Below, piece by piece: positions 18,738 to 26,957 of a stretch of 64,000 nucleotides of DNA. The notes under the pieces are model-generated. The model ran no database searches. It was not told the DNA's origin and saw only the letters and a program-made list of their open reading frames with translations. Positions within the stretch are counted from its first letter, which is position 1. Every line of letters starts with the position of its first letter. This stretch comes from Sphingobium amiense (GTDB lineage: Bacteria > Pseudomonadota > Alphaproteobacteria > Sphingomonadales > Sphingomonadaceae). The translations under genes were made by a program, and so were the position numbers. The stretch covers positions 1,116,001 to 1,180,000 of the forward strand of contig NZ_AP018664.1 of NCBI RefSeq assembly GCF_003967075.1, in the 5' to 3' direction.

Positions 18738-21419
18738 ATGAACAGCAGCATGAGGCAGCGCCCGGTCCTGGCCGTCCTTCTGGCGACCACGATGATCGCG
18801 GGCGTGCCTGCGCTCCCGGCCATGGCGCAGGGCGCCGGTGCGGCAGCGACCCCGCCCGCCGCAGGCGCGGGCGTGCCGCAGGGCACGATCGGCTCCATCA
18901 CCGTCGCGGGCACGCAGCGGCTGGAGCCGGACACCGTCCTGTCCTACACCAAGCTGCGGCAGGGCCAGCCCTTCAGCCAGGAAAGCCTCGATCAGGCGCT
19001 GCGCGACCTCTACGAAACCGAACTGTTCGCCGATGTCCAGATCCGCAACGACAAGGGCGCGATCACCGTTCAGGTGAAGGAAAATCCGGTCATCAACCGC
19101 ATCGTGCTGGAAGGCAACAAGCGGCTGAAGGAAGACAAGATCCGGCCGGAAATCAAGCTCGCCCCGCGCCAGATCTACACCCGGTCGAAGGTGCGCGCAG
19201 ACGTGGCGCGCATCATCGAGCTTTATCGCCGGCAGGGCCGCTTCGCCGCCACCATCGAACCGAAGATGGTCCAGCTCGACCAGAACCGCGTCGATATCGT
19301 GTTCGAAATCAGCGAAGGCCCGAAGTCGAAGGTCCGCCAGATCAACATCATCGGCAACGAGAAGTTCAAGGACGGCGAACTGCGCAGCCAGATGGTGACG
19401 AAGCAGTCGCGCTGGTTCCGCATCTTCTCCTCGGGCACCAGCTACGATCCCGACCGGCTCGCCTATGACCAGCAGAAGCTGCGCCAGTTCTACCTGACCG
19501 AAGGCTATGCCGATTTCCGCGTGATTTCCGCCGTGGCGGAACTGACGCCCGACAAGCAGGACTTCATCATCACCTATGTCGTCGAGGAAGGCGACCGCTA
19601 CAAGTTCGGCGACGTGAAGGTCGAATCGGACATTCGCGACCTGTCGGGCGAAGCGCTCACCAAGACGCTGTCGATGAAGAAGGGCGACTGGTATAACGCC
19701 AAGAAGGTCGAAGACACCGTTGATACGCTCAGTGAAACGGCGGGTCTGTTCGGTTACGCCTTCGCCGATGTGTCGCCGGACTTCAACCGCGACAAGGATA
19801 CGCTGACGATGGGGATCAATTTCCGCATTGCCAACGCGCCGCGCGTTTATGTCGAGCGGGTCGACATCAACGGCAACACGCTGACGCAGGACAAGGTCGT
19901 CCGCCGCGAGTTCCGCCTTGCCGAAGGCGACGCCTTCAACAGCTTCCTCGTCAAGCGCTCGAAGGACCGCATCAATTCGCTCGGCTTCTTCCAGGAGAAG
20001 CTGGACGTCGAACAGAAGCCCGGCTCCGCGCCCGACCGCATCGTGCTCGAAACCAACGTGCAGGAAAAATCGACCGGCGAACTGTCGCTGTCGGCGGGCT
20101 ACAGCTCGCTCGAACGCTTCATCGTGTCGGCATCCGTCACGCAGCGCAACTTCCGCGGCAAGGGCCAGGAACTGCGCACCTCGGTCAACTATTCGGCCTA
20201 TTCCAAGTCGATCGAACTGGGCTTCACCGAGCCTTATTTCATGGACAAGAATATCGCGCTGGGCGGCGACATCTACCGCCGCGACCTCAACAGCTTCCGC
20301 TTCCTCGGCAACAGCGTCAACGACCGCAGCACCACCTACAAGCAGCAGACGACCGGTTTCCAGCTCCGCGCGGGCGTGCCGATCACCGAATATATCTCGC
20401 TGGCGCTGCGCTACAGCCTGAACTTCGACGATGTGACGCTGGCGAAGGATGTTTACTATTCCGATCCGGACGGCGCGGGACCGCTGCCTTCACGCTGCGA
20501 CCCGCTGCTCGCCGGGCGCTATCTCTGCGACGCGATCGGCAAGCGCACCACGTCGAGCCTCGGCTATTCGCTGATCTACGACGCGCGAGACAACCGCATC
20601 CGTCCGACGCGCGGCCAGCAGCTCGTCCTGAGCCAGGATGTCGCGGGCCTCGGCGGCAGCGTCAAATATGTCCGCACGCGCCTCAACGGCGGCAAATATT
20701 TCGCGCTGGGCGGCGGCTTCGTTTTCTCGCTGACGGGCGAGGCGGGCTATATCCACTCGCTCGAAGGTCAGCGGGTGGACGCGGACGGCTTCCCGACCGA
20801 GCGCATCCGCCTCGTCGACCGCTTCTTCCTCGGCGAACCGCAGATTCGCGGCTTCAACATTCGCGGCGTCGGCCCGCGCGTGAAGCGCTACTTCCTGCAG
20901 GCGACCACCGATTCGAACGGCGCGACCACCGGCTATGAACGGGTGAATGGCCGCCAGAATGTGCAGGACGACGCGCTGGGCGGGCGGATGTATTACATGA
21001 CCCGCGCCGAACTGGAAATTCCGCTCGGATCGGGCGCGCGCGAAATGGGCCTGCGTCCGTCGGTCTACGTCGATGCCGGCGCGGTCGCGGGGATCAAGGA
21101 CCCGGTGCTCGTCAATAACGGCACCGGCAGCTTCGCGGGCTATTGCGATCCCGGCACGGGCGCGCCGACCGGATCGGCCCGCGTGCGCGCAACGGGCACC
21201 GCGCGCAACCCGGTTTGCGGCGCGAACTACAGCTTCGCGGGCGGCAATTTCGAGGAAGTTTATCTCGGCGACACGCTCAAGCCGCGTGTTTCCGTGGGCT
21301 TTGGCGTCAACTGGAACTCGCCCTTCGGCCCGTTCCGCATCGACATCGCCAAAGCCCTGCTGAAGGAACCAGGGGACGACACCAAGCTCATTACCTTTAA
21401 CGTAGGGACTCAATTCTGA
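18738..21419 (+). CDS. bamA: Outer membrane protein assembly factor BamA
   Basis: An 893-residue Omp85 protein, the core of the machine that folds outer-membrane beta-barrels. A signal peptide ends near PAMAQ; POTRA domains occupy about residues 45-440, beginning GSITVAGTQRLEPDTVLSY; the C-terminal half is a 16-stranded barrel with the conserved RGF motif of loop 6 in PQIRGFNIRG and a terminal Phe. The ATG at 18738 follows a purine-rich stretch; an upstream in-frame GTG at 18720 is less likely. Translation overlaps skp (TGATG). Confidence 0.97.
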   Translation: MNSSMRQRPVLAVLLATTMIAGVPALPAMAQGAGAAATPPAAGAGVPQGTIGSITVAGTQRLEPDTVLSYTKLRQGQPFSQESLDQALRDLYETELFADVQIRNDKGAITVQVKENPVINRIVLEGNKRLKEDKIRPEIKLAPRQIYTRSKVRADVARIIELYRRQGRFAATIEPKMVQLDQNRVDIVFEISEGPKSKVRQINIIGNEKFKDGELRSQMVTKQSRWFRIFSSGTSYDPDRLAYDQQKLRQFYLTEGYADFRVISAVAELTPDKQDFIITYVVEEGDRYKFGDVKVESDIRDLSGEALTKTLSMKKGDWYNAKKVEDTVDTLSETAGLFGYAFADVSPDFNRDKDTLTMGINFRIANAPRVYVERVDINGNTLTQDKVVRREFRLAEGDAFNSFLVKRSKDRINSLGFFQEKLDVEQKPGSAPDRIVLETNVQEKSTGELSLSAGYSSLERFIVSASVTQRNFRGKGQELRTSVNYSAYSKSIELGFTEPYFMDKNIALGGDIYRRDLNSFRFLGNSVNDRSTTYKQQTTGFQLRAGVPITEYISLALRYSLNFDDVTLAKDVYYSDPDGAGPLPSRCDPLLAGRYLCDAIGKRTTSSLGYSLIYDARDNRIRPTRGQQLVLSQDVAGLGGSVKYVRTRLNGGKYFALGGGFVFSLTGEAGYIHSLEGQRVDADGFPTERIRLVDRFFLGEPQIRGFNIRGVGPRVKRYFLQATTDSNGATTGYERVNGRQNVQDDALGGRMYYMTRAELEIPLGSGAREMGLRPSVYVDAGAVAGIKDPVLVNNGTGSFAGYCDPGTGAPTGSARVRATGTARNPVCGANYSFAGGNFEEVYLGDTLKPRVSVGFGVNWNSPFGPFRIDIAKALLKEPGDDTKLITFNVGTQF

Positions 21420-22084
21420 TGAAGATGATTGCAAAGGCCGCCGCGCTCACGCTGGCGCCGATCACTATGGCCGCGCTGACCGTCGTGCCCGCCGCCGCCC
21501 AGACCAAGTCGGGCATCGCCGTCGTCGATCTGGAGGAAGCCGTCGCCCGCAGCGCCGCCTTCACCACCGCGATGACCCAGATGCAGACCACGTACAAGCC
21601 GCAGCTTGACCAGATCAACGCGCGCCGCACGGCGATCGAGGCGGATCTCAAGGCCAAGAATGACGCGCTGCAGGCCGCCTACAAGGCTGCGGGCAACAAG
21701 CCCACGCCCGCCATCGAAACCCAGTATCAGCAGCTCCAGCAGGCGCAGCAGAACGGCCAGGCCGAACTTCAGCGCCTGAGCCAGCCGGTCGCGCTCGCCC
21801 GCGCCTATGTCGAGGAACAGATCGTCGCGAAGCTGGACGACGCGCTCAAGTCCGCGACCGCCAAGACCAAGTCGGAAATCGTGTTCAAGAAGGGCGCGAC
21901 CGAAAGCTTCGGCGCAGGCGCGGACATCACGCCGTCCGTCATCACCGAACTCAACGCTCTGGTCCCCAGCGTCGGCATCACGCCGCCTGCCGGCTGGCAG
22001 CCCGGCGGTCAGGGTCAGGCCGGAGCGGCGCCTGCCGCCGCCGCTGCGCCCGCGTCCCCGGCTCAGGCGCCCAAGTCGCGCTGA
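21419..22084 (+). CDS. skp: OmpH/Skp family periplasmic chaperone
   Basis: A 221-residue exported chaperone for outer-membrane proteins. The signal peptide ends near VPAAAQ; the body (about 30-170) is a helical, Gln- and Ala-rich coiled coil (QYQQLQQAQQNGQAELQRL), as in the tentacles of Skp. It is longer than the E. coli protein because of a Pro/Ala-rich C-terminal tail. The ATG overlaps the bamA stop by one base, so the two are co-translated. Confidence 0.9.
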   Translation: MKMIAKAAALTLAPITMAALTVVPAAAQTKSGIAVVDLEEAVARSAAFTTAMTQMQTTYKPQLDQINARRTAIEADLKAKNDALQAAYKAAGNKPTPAIETQYQQLQQAQQNGQAELQRLSQPVALARAYVEEQIVAKLDDALKSATAKTKSEIVFKKGATESFGAGADITPSVITELNALVPSVGITPPAGWQPGGQGQAGAAPAAAAAPASPAQAPKSR

Positions 22085-22087
22085 TCC

Positions 22088-22564
22088 ATGACGGACGAGG
22101 TTGAATCGACCGCGCGTGGCCCGATGGACATCCGTCGGGTCATGGCCGCCCTGCCGCATCGTTACCCGATGCTGCTGATCGACCGCGTGGTGTCGCTGGT
22201 GCCCAACCAGTCGATCCACGCGATCAAGGCGGTATCGGTGAACGAGCCGTTCTTTCAGGGGCATTTTCCCACGCGCCCGATCATGCCCGGCGTCCTGATC
22301 GTCGAGGCGATGGCGCAGGCGGCGGGCGTGCTCGCGGTCGAATCGATGAACCTCGCCGAAGCGGGCAAGCTCGTCTATTTCATGAGCATCGACGGCGCGA
22401 AGTTCCGCGCTCCGGTGGAGCCGGGCTGTCTGCTCGACCTCCATGTCGAAGTGACCCAGAACCGCGGCGCGATCTGCAAGTTCAGCGGCAAGGCGATGCT
22501 GGACGGCAAGCTCGCGTCCGAAGCGCAGTTCGTCGCGATGATCACCGATCCGCCCAGGGACTGA
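22088..22564 (+). CDS. fabZ: 3-hydroxyacyl-[acyl-carrier-protein] dehydratase
   Basis: A 158-residue hot-dog-fold dehydratase of fatty-acid synthesis. [11 protein letters not shown] and [26 protein letters not shown] are complete, with catalytic His59 and Glu73. It lies 3 bp after skp. In LPS-making Proteobacteria lpxD sits between skp and fabZ and lpxA follows; both are absent here, which agrees with a glycosphingolipid-containing sphingomonad. Confidence 0.97.
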   Translation: MTDEVESTARGPMDIRRVMAALPHRYPMLLIDRVVSLVPNQSIHAIKAVSVNEPFFQGHFPTRPIMPGVLIVEAMAQAAGVLAVESMNLAEAGKLVYFMSIDGAKFRAPVEPGCLLDLHVEVTQNRGAICKFSGKAMLDGKLASEAQFVAMITDPPRD

Positions 22565-22573
22565 CGTTTTCCC

Positions 22574-22604
22574 TGCCGTCATACCGGCGCAGGCCGGCAT
22601 CTCC
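22574..22604. repeat. REP-like palindromic element before rpmE
   Basis: An imperfect palindrome with arms CCGGC/GCCGG flanked on one side by TGACG when read on the minus strand. Its tail resembles that of the repeats at 23042-23109 and 23152-23172. Confidence 0.45.
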
Positions 22605-22655
22605 CCGTCTGTCGCGGGCGGGGGCGGATGACGCGGCGGATGGGGGGCTTTGTCC

Positions 22656-22684
22656 TTGCCAATGCGCGCCGAACAGGCTAACGG
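22656..22684 (+). promoter_or_regulatory. Candidate rpmE promoter
   Basis: TTGCCA (22656-22661) and TAACGG (22679-22684) with a 17-bp spacer, nearly identical to the rpsB candidate. Transcription would start near 22691. Confidence 0.5.
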
Positions 22685-22710
22685 CGCGCCTTCGCATTTC
22701 TATCGCATCC

Positions 22711-22729
22711 GGCCGGTCGGAAACCGGCC
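22711..22729 (+). promoter_or_regulatory. Leader hairpin abutting the rpmE ribosome-binding site
   Basis: GGCCGGT pairs with ACCGGCC around a CGGAA loop, ending 3 bases before AAAGGAG (22733-22739). A strong hairpin so close to the ribosome-binding site could modulate L31 synthesis; this is inference. Confidence 0.45.
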
Positions 22730-22748
22730 ACCAAAGGAGCACACCGCC

Positions 22749-22973
22749 ATGAAGGCCGATACCCACCCCGATTACCACATGATCACCGTCCAGATGACCG
22801 ACGGCACCACCTTCCAGACCCGCTCGACCTGGGGCAAGGAAGGCGACACGCTGGCGCTCGACATCGACCCCAAGTCGCACCCGGCCTGGACGGGCGGCAA
22901 CCGCCAGCTCGACACAGGCGGCCAGGTGGCGCGCTTCAACAAGCGCTTCGGCGGCCTGACGCTGAAGAAGTAA
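22749..22973 (+). CDS. rpmE: 50S ribosomal protein L31
   Basis: A 74-residue ribosomal protein. The sequence begins [19 protein letters not shown] and contains [27 protein letters not shown], the alphaproteobacterial form without the zinc-binding cysteines. AAAGGAG at 22733-22739 fixes the start. Monocistronic, with a candidate promoter upstream and a strong terminator 28 bp after the stop. Confidence 0.96.
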   Translation: MKADTHPDYHMITVQMTDGTTFQTRSTWGKEGDTLALDIDPKSHPAWTGGNRQLDTGGQVARFNKRFGGLTLKK

Positions 22974-23000
22974 TTGGCCTGACAGGGTTTGAACGAAGAG

Positions 23001-23026
23001 GGCGCTCCGCGAGGGGCGCCTTTTTT
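23001..23026 (+). terminator. Rho-independent terminator of rpmE
   Basis: GGCGCTCC and GGGGCGCC form an 8-bp stem (one G-U pair) around a GCGA tetraloop, followed by TTTTTT. Confidence 0.92.
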
Positions 23027-23041
23027 GTTGAGCGACTGTAA

Positions 23042-23109
23042 CCCCGGCCTTGAGCCGGGGTCCCGCTACCTTGTTGGGGAAGAAGCGGGATGCCGGGTCA
23101 AGCCCGGCA
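23042..23109. repeat. Composite three-hairpin repeat (inverted pair of REP-like units)
   Basis: Three hairpins abut without gaps, each with a perfect 7-bp stem: CCCCGGC/GCCGGGG (23042-23060, loop CTTGA), TCCCGCT/AGCGGGA (23061-23090, 16-nt loop) and TGCCGGG/CCCGGCA (23091-23109, loop TCAAG). The outer two are near-inverted copies of each other, so the whole is a symmetrical miniature element in the rpmE-aroB gap. Confidence 0.7.
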
Positions 23110-23151
23110 TGACGAAAGGCTACTTTTCGTAAGATCCCCATTTTCGCCATG

Positions 23152-23172
23152 CTGAAACAAGTTCAGGGTGAC
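23152..23172. repeat. Short CAAG-loop palindrome
   Basis: CTGAA and TTCAG flank the loop ACAAG, followed by GGTGACGA. Loop and tail match the unit at 23091-23114, so it looks like another member of the same small repeat family. Confidence 0.5.
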
Positions 23173-23198
23173 GATAGGGGGATGGCTGCGGTCGTCGA

Positions 23199-24308
23199 TT
23201 ACCCTGCCGCCCGTTCCTCATCCAGAAACGCCGCTACATCGTCCAGCACGACATCCTTCGATAGAAACGTCCGCCCGATCCCCCGCGCCAGCAGGAAGGG
23301 GAGGGTGCCCGCCGCCATCTTCTTGTCGTGGAGCATATGCGCGACCAGCGCCGCGCCATTCGCCTTCACATGCGCGGACGCGAGGTCGAAGGGCAGGCCG
23401 ACATCCCTCAGATGCGCCGTCACCCGGTCCGCATCCGCCTGAGCGCACAGCCCCAGCCGCGCCGAATAGCGGAACGCCAGCGCCATGCCCGCCGCCACAG
23501 CTTCGCCGTGCAGCAGCGTGTCGGAAAAACCGGTGTCCGCCTCCAGCGCATGACCGAATGTATGGCCAAGGTTGAGTAGGGCGCGGCGGCCGGTCGTCTC
23601 GCGTTCGTCATCGGCGACGATGGCCGCTTTGGCGCGCACGCTCTTTTCGATGGCGTGGACGCGCGCTTCCGGGTCGCCGCTGAGCAGCCGATGCCCGTCG
23701 CTCTCGCACCAGGCGAAGAAATCGGGATCGTCGATCAGGCCATATTTGACGACCTCGGCATAGCCCGCACGCGTTTCACGCGGGGGCAGGCTGGCGAGCG
23801 TCGACGGGTCGATCAGCACCAGCGAAGGCTGATAGAAGCTGCCGACGAGATTCTTGCCCGCCCGCGTATTGATCGCGGTCTTGCCGCCGACCGACGAATC
23901 GACCTGCGCCAGCAGCGTCGTCGGCACCTGAATGAAGTGGCATCCGCGCTTCAGGATGGAGGCGGCAAAGCCCACCAGATCGCCGATCACCCCGCCGCCC
24001 AGCGCCACGACATGATCGCCGCGCTCGACCTCCAGAGCCAGCAGGGCGTCGAGCAACTGCTCCAGATGCCGCCAGCTCTTCGTCTGCTCGCCCGCAGGCA
24101 GCACGATCGGTTCGACGCTCACTCCCGCGCCGTGCAGAGCGGTCTCCAGCCGGGGCAGTTGCGCCGTCGCGACATGGCTGTCGGTCACGACCACCAGCCG
24201 CCCCTTGCGGGCATAGGCCGCCAGCCAGTCGCCCGCGCGGTCCAGCGCGCCTTCCTCGATCACGATGTCATAGCTGCGCGCGCCGAGCGCGACCCGGACT
24301 AGGGCCAT
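23199..24308 (-). CDS. aroB: 3-dehydroquinate synthase
   Basis: A 369-residue NAD-dependent enzyme, second step of the shikimate pathway. Conserved parts are VVALGGGVIGDLVGFAAS (NAD site), PTTLLAQVDSSVGGKTAIN, KNLVGSFYQP, the metal-binding His in NLGHTFGHALE and HGEAVAAGM. The start at 24308 is placed by homology (MALVRVALG); the first 10 bp overlap the end of aroK. The frame continues open upstream through aroK but has no family sequence there. Confidence 0.97.
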   Translation of the reverse strand: MALVRVALGARSYDIVIEEGALDRAGDWLAAYARKGRLVVVTDSHVATAQLPRLETALHGAGVSVEPIVLPAGEQTKSWRHLEQLLDALLALEVERGDHVVALGGGVIGDLVGFAASILKRGCHFIQVPTTLLAQVDSSVGGKTAINTRAGKNLVGSFYQPSLVLIDPSTLASLPPRETRAGYAEVVKYGLIDDPDFFAWCESDGHRLLSGDPEARVHAIEKSVRAKAAIVADDERETTGRRALLNLGHTFGHALEADTGFSDTLLHGEAVAAGMALAFRYSARLGLCAQADADRVTAHLRDVGLPFDLASAHVKANGAALVAHMLHDKKMAAGTLPFLLARGIGRTFLSKDVVLDDVAAFLDEERAAG

Positions 24309-24847
24309 TGGGGAAGCTGCTCCATGATCTTCTCGACCGCGACCTCGTGCGGGGCGGCGATGCTTTTGATGTGGATGGGGGCGAGTGCATAGACGGGATT
24401 GCGCACCGCCGCGAGTTCGGTCAGCACCGCGCGCGCATCGCGGCCTTTCAGCAGCGGGCGGCTGTCCCGCCGGGCCACGCGGTCGACCAGCACGTCGATG
24501 TCCGCGTCCAGCCAGATCGCCGTCGCGCTCTCCAGGATCAGGCGGCGCGTCTCGTCCTGCATGAAGGCGCCGCCGCCGGTTGCGATGACCTTGGGCGCGC
24601 CGTCCATCAGCCGGGCGATGACGCGGCGTTCGCCGTCGCGGAAATGCGCTTCGCCATAGCGCTCGAAAATCTCTGACACCGTCATGCCCGCGGCCTTTTC
24701 GATCTCCTCGTCGGCATCGACGAAGGACAGGCCGAGCCGCGCGGCGAGGCGGCGGCCCACGGTCGATTTGCCCGCGCCCATCATCCCCACCAGCACGATG
24801 GGGCCACGGCCGGGCGTGCCGTCGGGGATTTTGCTGTTTCGCTGCAT
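24299..24847 (-). CDS. aroK: Shikimate kinase
   Basis: A 182-residue P-loop kinase, fifth step of the shikimate pathway. The Walker A motif is GMMGAGKST (residues 21-29); VDADEEIEKAAGM, the substrate Arg in FRDGERRV, and ATGGGAFM are present. First gene of the aroK-aroB operon (10-bp overlap). Its start at 24847 diverges from a small membrane-protein gene with about 100 bp between them. Confidence 0.96.
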   Translation of the reverse strand: MQRNSKIPDGTPGRGPIVLVGMMGAGKSTVGRRLAARLGLSFVDADEEIEKAAGMTVSEIFERYGEAHFRDGERRVIARLMDGAPKVIATGGGAFMQDETRRLILESATAIWLDADIDVLVDRVARRDSRPLLKGRDARAVLTELAAVRNPVYALAPIHIKSIAAPHEVAVEKIMEQLPQWP

Positions 24848-24946
24848 GGCGCTGCGGGCTATACAGCCCCGGCTCGCGGAGGCAAATCGCAACTTTCCCC
24901 GCGTCCCCTGGCCGTTTCCCGGCCGAACAGAACAAGCCAAGGACCG

Positions 24947-25138
24947 ATGAAGAATAATCGCAGCAGCTTCAGCAGTTTCGAAGGCGGCCAGCGCCGCCGT
25001 GGCACACGCCTGCCGATCATCCCGATTGCCATCGCGGTGCTGGTGATCGCGCTGCTCGCCTTCTTCTGGTCGCGCGGCGGGGAGAAGCCGCAGCAGCGCG
25101 TCGAAAAGGTCATCGGCCAAGAAAAGCTGGGCCGGTAA
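24947..25138 (+). CDS. Small single-span membrane protein, unknown function
   Basis: A 63-residue protein: a polar, basic N-terminus (SFEGGQRRRGTR), one strong helix (PIIPIAIAVLVIALLAFFW) and a charged tail. It lies 5 bp before the next gene and is probably co-transcribed with it, xerD and accA. No family is recognised. Confidence 0.65.
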   Translation: MKNNRSSFSSFEGGQRRRGTRLPIIPIAIAVLVIALLAFFWSRGGEKPQQRVEKVIGQEKLGR

Positions 25139-25143
25139 GGCCG

Positions 25144-26955
25144 ATGCGCTGGTCGCGGGGGAATACGCGCTGGGCGCTGGGCAGCTTCGCGCTGGCTCTG
25201 GCGCTGCCGGTCGTCGCGCAGCAGGCGCCCGAATCGCTCCTGCCGCCGGGCTTCGGCGATGCGCCCGAAGCGCCTCCGCCCGCCCGCTCGGCCCAGCCCG
25301 CGCCCGGCACGCCCCCGCAACCGGCAGGCGCGCCGATGGTTCAGCCTCTGGTCCCGCCCGCCGTCGATCCCTCGCTGGCCGACGTCGCCGACGCGGGCAA
25401 CGACATGTCGCCAGAGGAACTGGCGGCGGAAAAGGCCAAATATGACCTGCCCGACAGCGCGCGCCGCTCGCTCGACCGCATCGGGCCGCTGACGCCGCAG
25501 ACGCGCGGCTTCGAAGCCAGCGCCTTCGGTCAGGAATCGGGCAAATATCTCGCCGTGCTGATGCGGGAAACGCGTGCGCCCATCGTGTCGCGCTGGGCGT
25601 CGATCCTGCTGCGCCGCGCTCTGCTGTCGAGCGTCGATACGCCGCGCGGCATCGACGGGGCGGACTGGGCGGCCGAGCGTGCATGGCTGCTGCTGCGCAT
25701 GGGCGAAGCGGACAGTGCGCGCCTGATGGTGCAGAGCGTGGACGCGGATCGCTTCACGCCGCGCCTCTATGCGGTGGCGATGGAAACCTATCTCGCGACA
25801 TCGGACCCGGCGGGACTGTGTCCGCTGTCCGATGGCGCGCTGCGCACCAGCAAGGCACCGGGTTGGGACATGACCCGCGCGATCTGCCCCGCGCTTTCGG
25901 GCGATCAGGGCAGCGCCAGCGGCGCGCTCAATCAGGCGCAGCGGCGTGGTGTGGTGCGCGGCGTCGACTATCGGCTGGCGGAAAAGGTCGTCGGCACCGG
26001 CTTCAACGCGCGCCGTTCGGTCAAGATCGAGTGGGGCGGCGTCGATCGGCTCACCTCCTGGCGCTACGGCCTCGCCACCGCGCTCAATGTCGATATTCCC
26101 GACCCGCTGATGGCGGCGGCGGGGTCGCATGTCCGGGCGTGGCAGGCGCGCGCGGCGGCATTGCCCCCCCTCAAGCGGCGGCAGGGCGCGGAGATCGCCG
26201 CGCGGCTCGGCGTGCTGTCGAACGCTGCGCTGGTGGGTTTCTACGGCCAGATCGGCAGCGATGGCGATGTGCCCGACGATGTCGCCGACCGGATCGACGC
26301 TCTGCGTAGCGCGGCGTCGGGGGCGACCGTGGGCGACCGGCTGGGGGGCATGCGGACGTGGTGGAAGGAATCCGATTCGCCCGATTATGTCGGTCTGATC
26401 GCGACCGCGCGCGCCGCCGCCGCGCTGCCCGTGGCGCAGACCGATGCGCAGGACGCCGCGAACCTCGTCGCTTCGATGCTGAGCGCGGGCTATGACCGCA
26501 ACGCCGCGCGCTGGGCGCGGGCCGCGGGGCAGCTTGACGGGGCAGGCGCGTCGCAGCTCTGGGCCTTGCTCGCGGTCGGCGCGCCCAGCCCGGTGGTGGA
26601 GATCAGCGGCAGCCGCGCGTCATCCTATCTCGACGAGGCGGGAGCGGGCAGGGGGCGGATGCTGATCGCCGCGCTCGCCGGTCTTTCCCGCCTGCCCGCC
26701 AGTGACGCGCAGTCGCTCGCGCAGGAACATGGCGTCTCTCTTGCCGCCAACAGCCGCTGGGCGCGCGCCATCGCGGCGGCGGCGGCGCGCGGAGAAAAGG
26801 CGACCGTGGCGCTGCTGGTGGCGGTCGGGATGCAGGGCAATGACTGGAGCAGCCTGCCCCCGTCGCATCTCTATCATGTCGTGGCGGCGCTGCACCGCGT
26901 GGGCCTCGACCCCGAAGCGCGGATGATCGCGGCAGAGGCGATCAGCCGGACCTGA
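25144..26955 (+). CDS. Large exported, helix-rich protein of unknown function
   Basis: A 603-residue protein with a signal-like N-terminus (LGSFALALALPVVAQ), a Pro/Ala-rich segment at about 35-80 and an Ala-rich, mostly helical body without catalytic motifs. The pattern of short amphipathic helices suggests a helical-repeat (TPR/SLR-like) solenoid that would act in the periplasm as a scaffold; this is inference. It lies between a small membrane protein and xerD with 2-5 bp gaps. Confidence 0.75.
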   Translation: MRWSRGNTRWALGSFALALALPVVAQQAPESLLPPGFGDAPEAPPPARSAQPAPGTPPQPAGAPMVQPLVPPAVDPSLADVADAGNDMSPEELAAEKAKYDLPDSARRSLDRIGPLTPQTRGFEASAFGQESGKYLAVLMRETRAPIVSRWASILLRRALLSSVDTPRGIDGADWAAERAWLLLRMGEADSARLMVQSVDADRFTPRLYAVAMETYLATSDPAGLCPLSDGALRTSKAPGWDMTRAICPALSGDQGSASGALNQAQRRGVVRGVDYRLAEKVVGTGFNARRSVKIEWGGVDRLTSWRYGLATALNVDIPDPLMAAAGSHVRAWQARAAALPPLKRRQGAEIAARLGVLSNAALVGFYGQIGSDGDVPDDVADRIDALRSAASGATVGDRLGGMRTWWKESDSPDYVGLIATARAAAALPVAQTDAQDAANLVASMLSAGYDRNAARWARAAGQLDGAGASQLWALLAVGAPSPVVEISGSRASSYLDEAGAGRGRMLIAALAGLSRLPASDAQSLAQEHGVSLAANSRWARAIAAAAARGEKATVALLVAVGMQGNDWSSLPPSHLYHVVAALHRVGLDPEARMIAAEAISRT

Positions 26956-26957
26956 TC

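Noticed and set aside
23001..23198. CRISPR array in the palindrome-rich rpmE-aroB gap
   Set aside because: The units are hairpins of different sequence without regular spacers.
24309..25684. Extended minus-strand frames upstream of aroB and aroK
   Set aside because: The family N-termini begin at 24308 and 24847; further upstream sequence lies over plus-strand genes.
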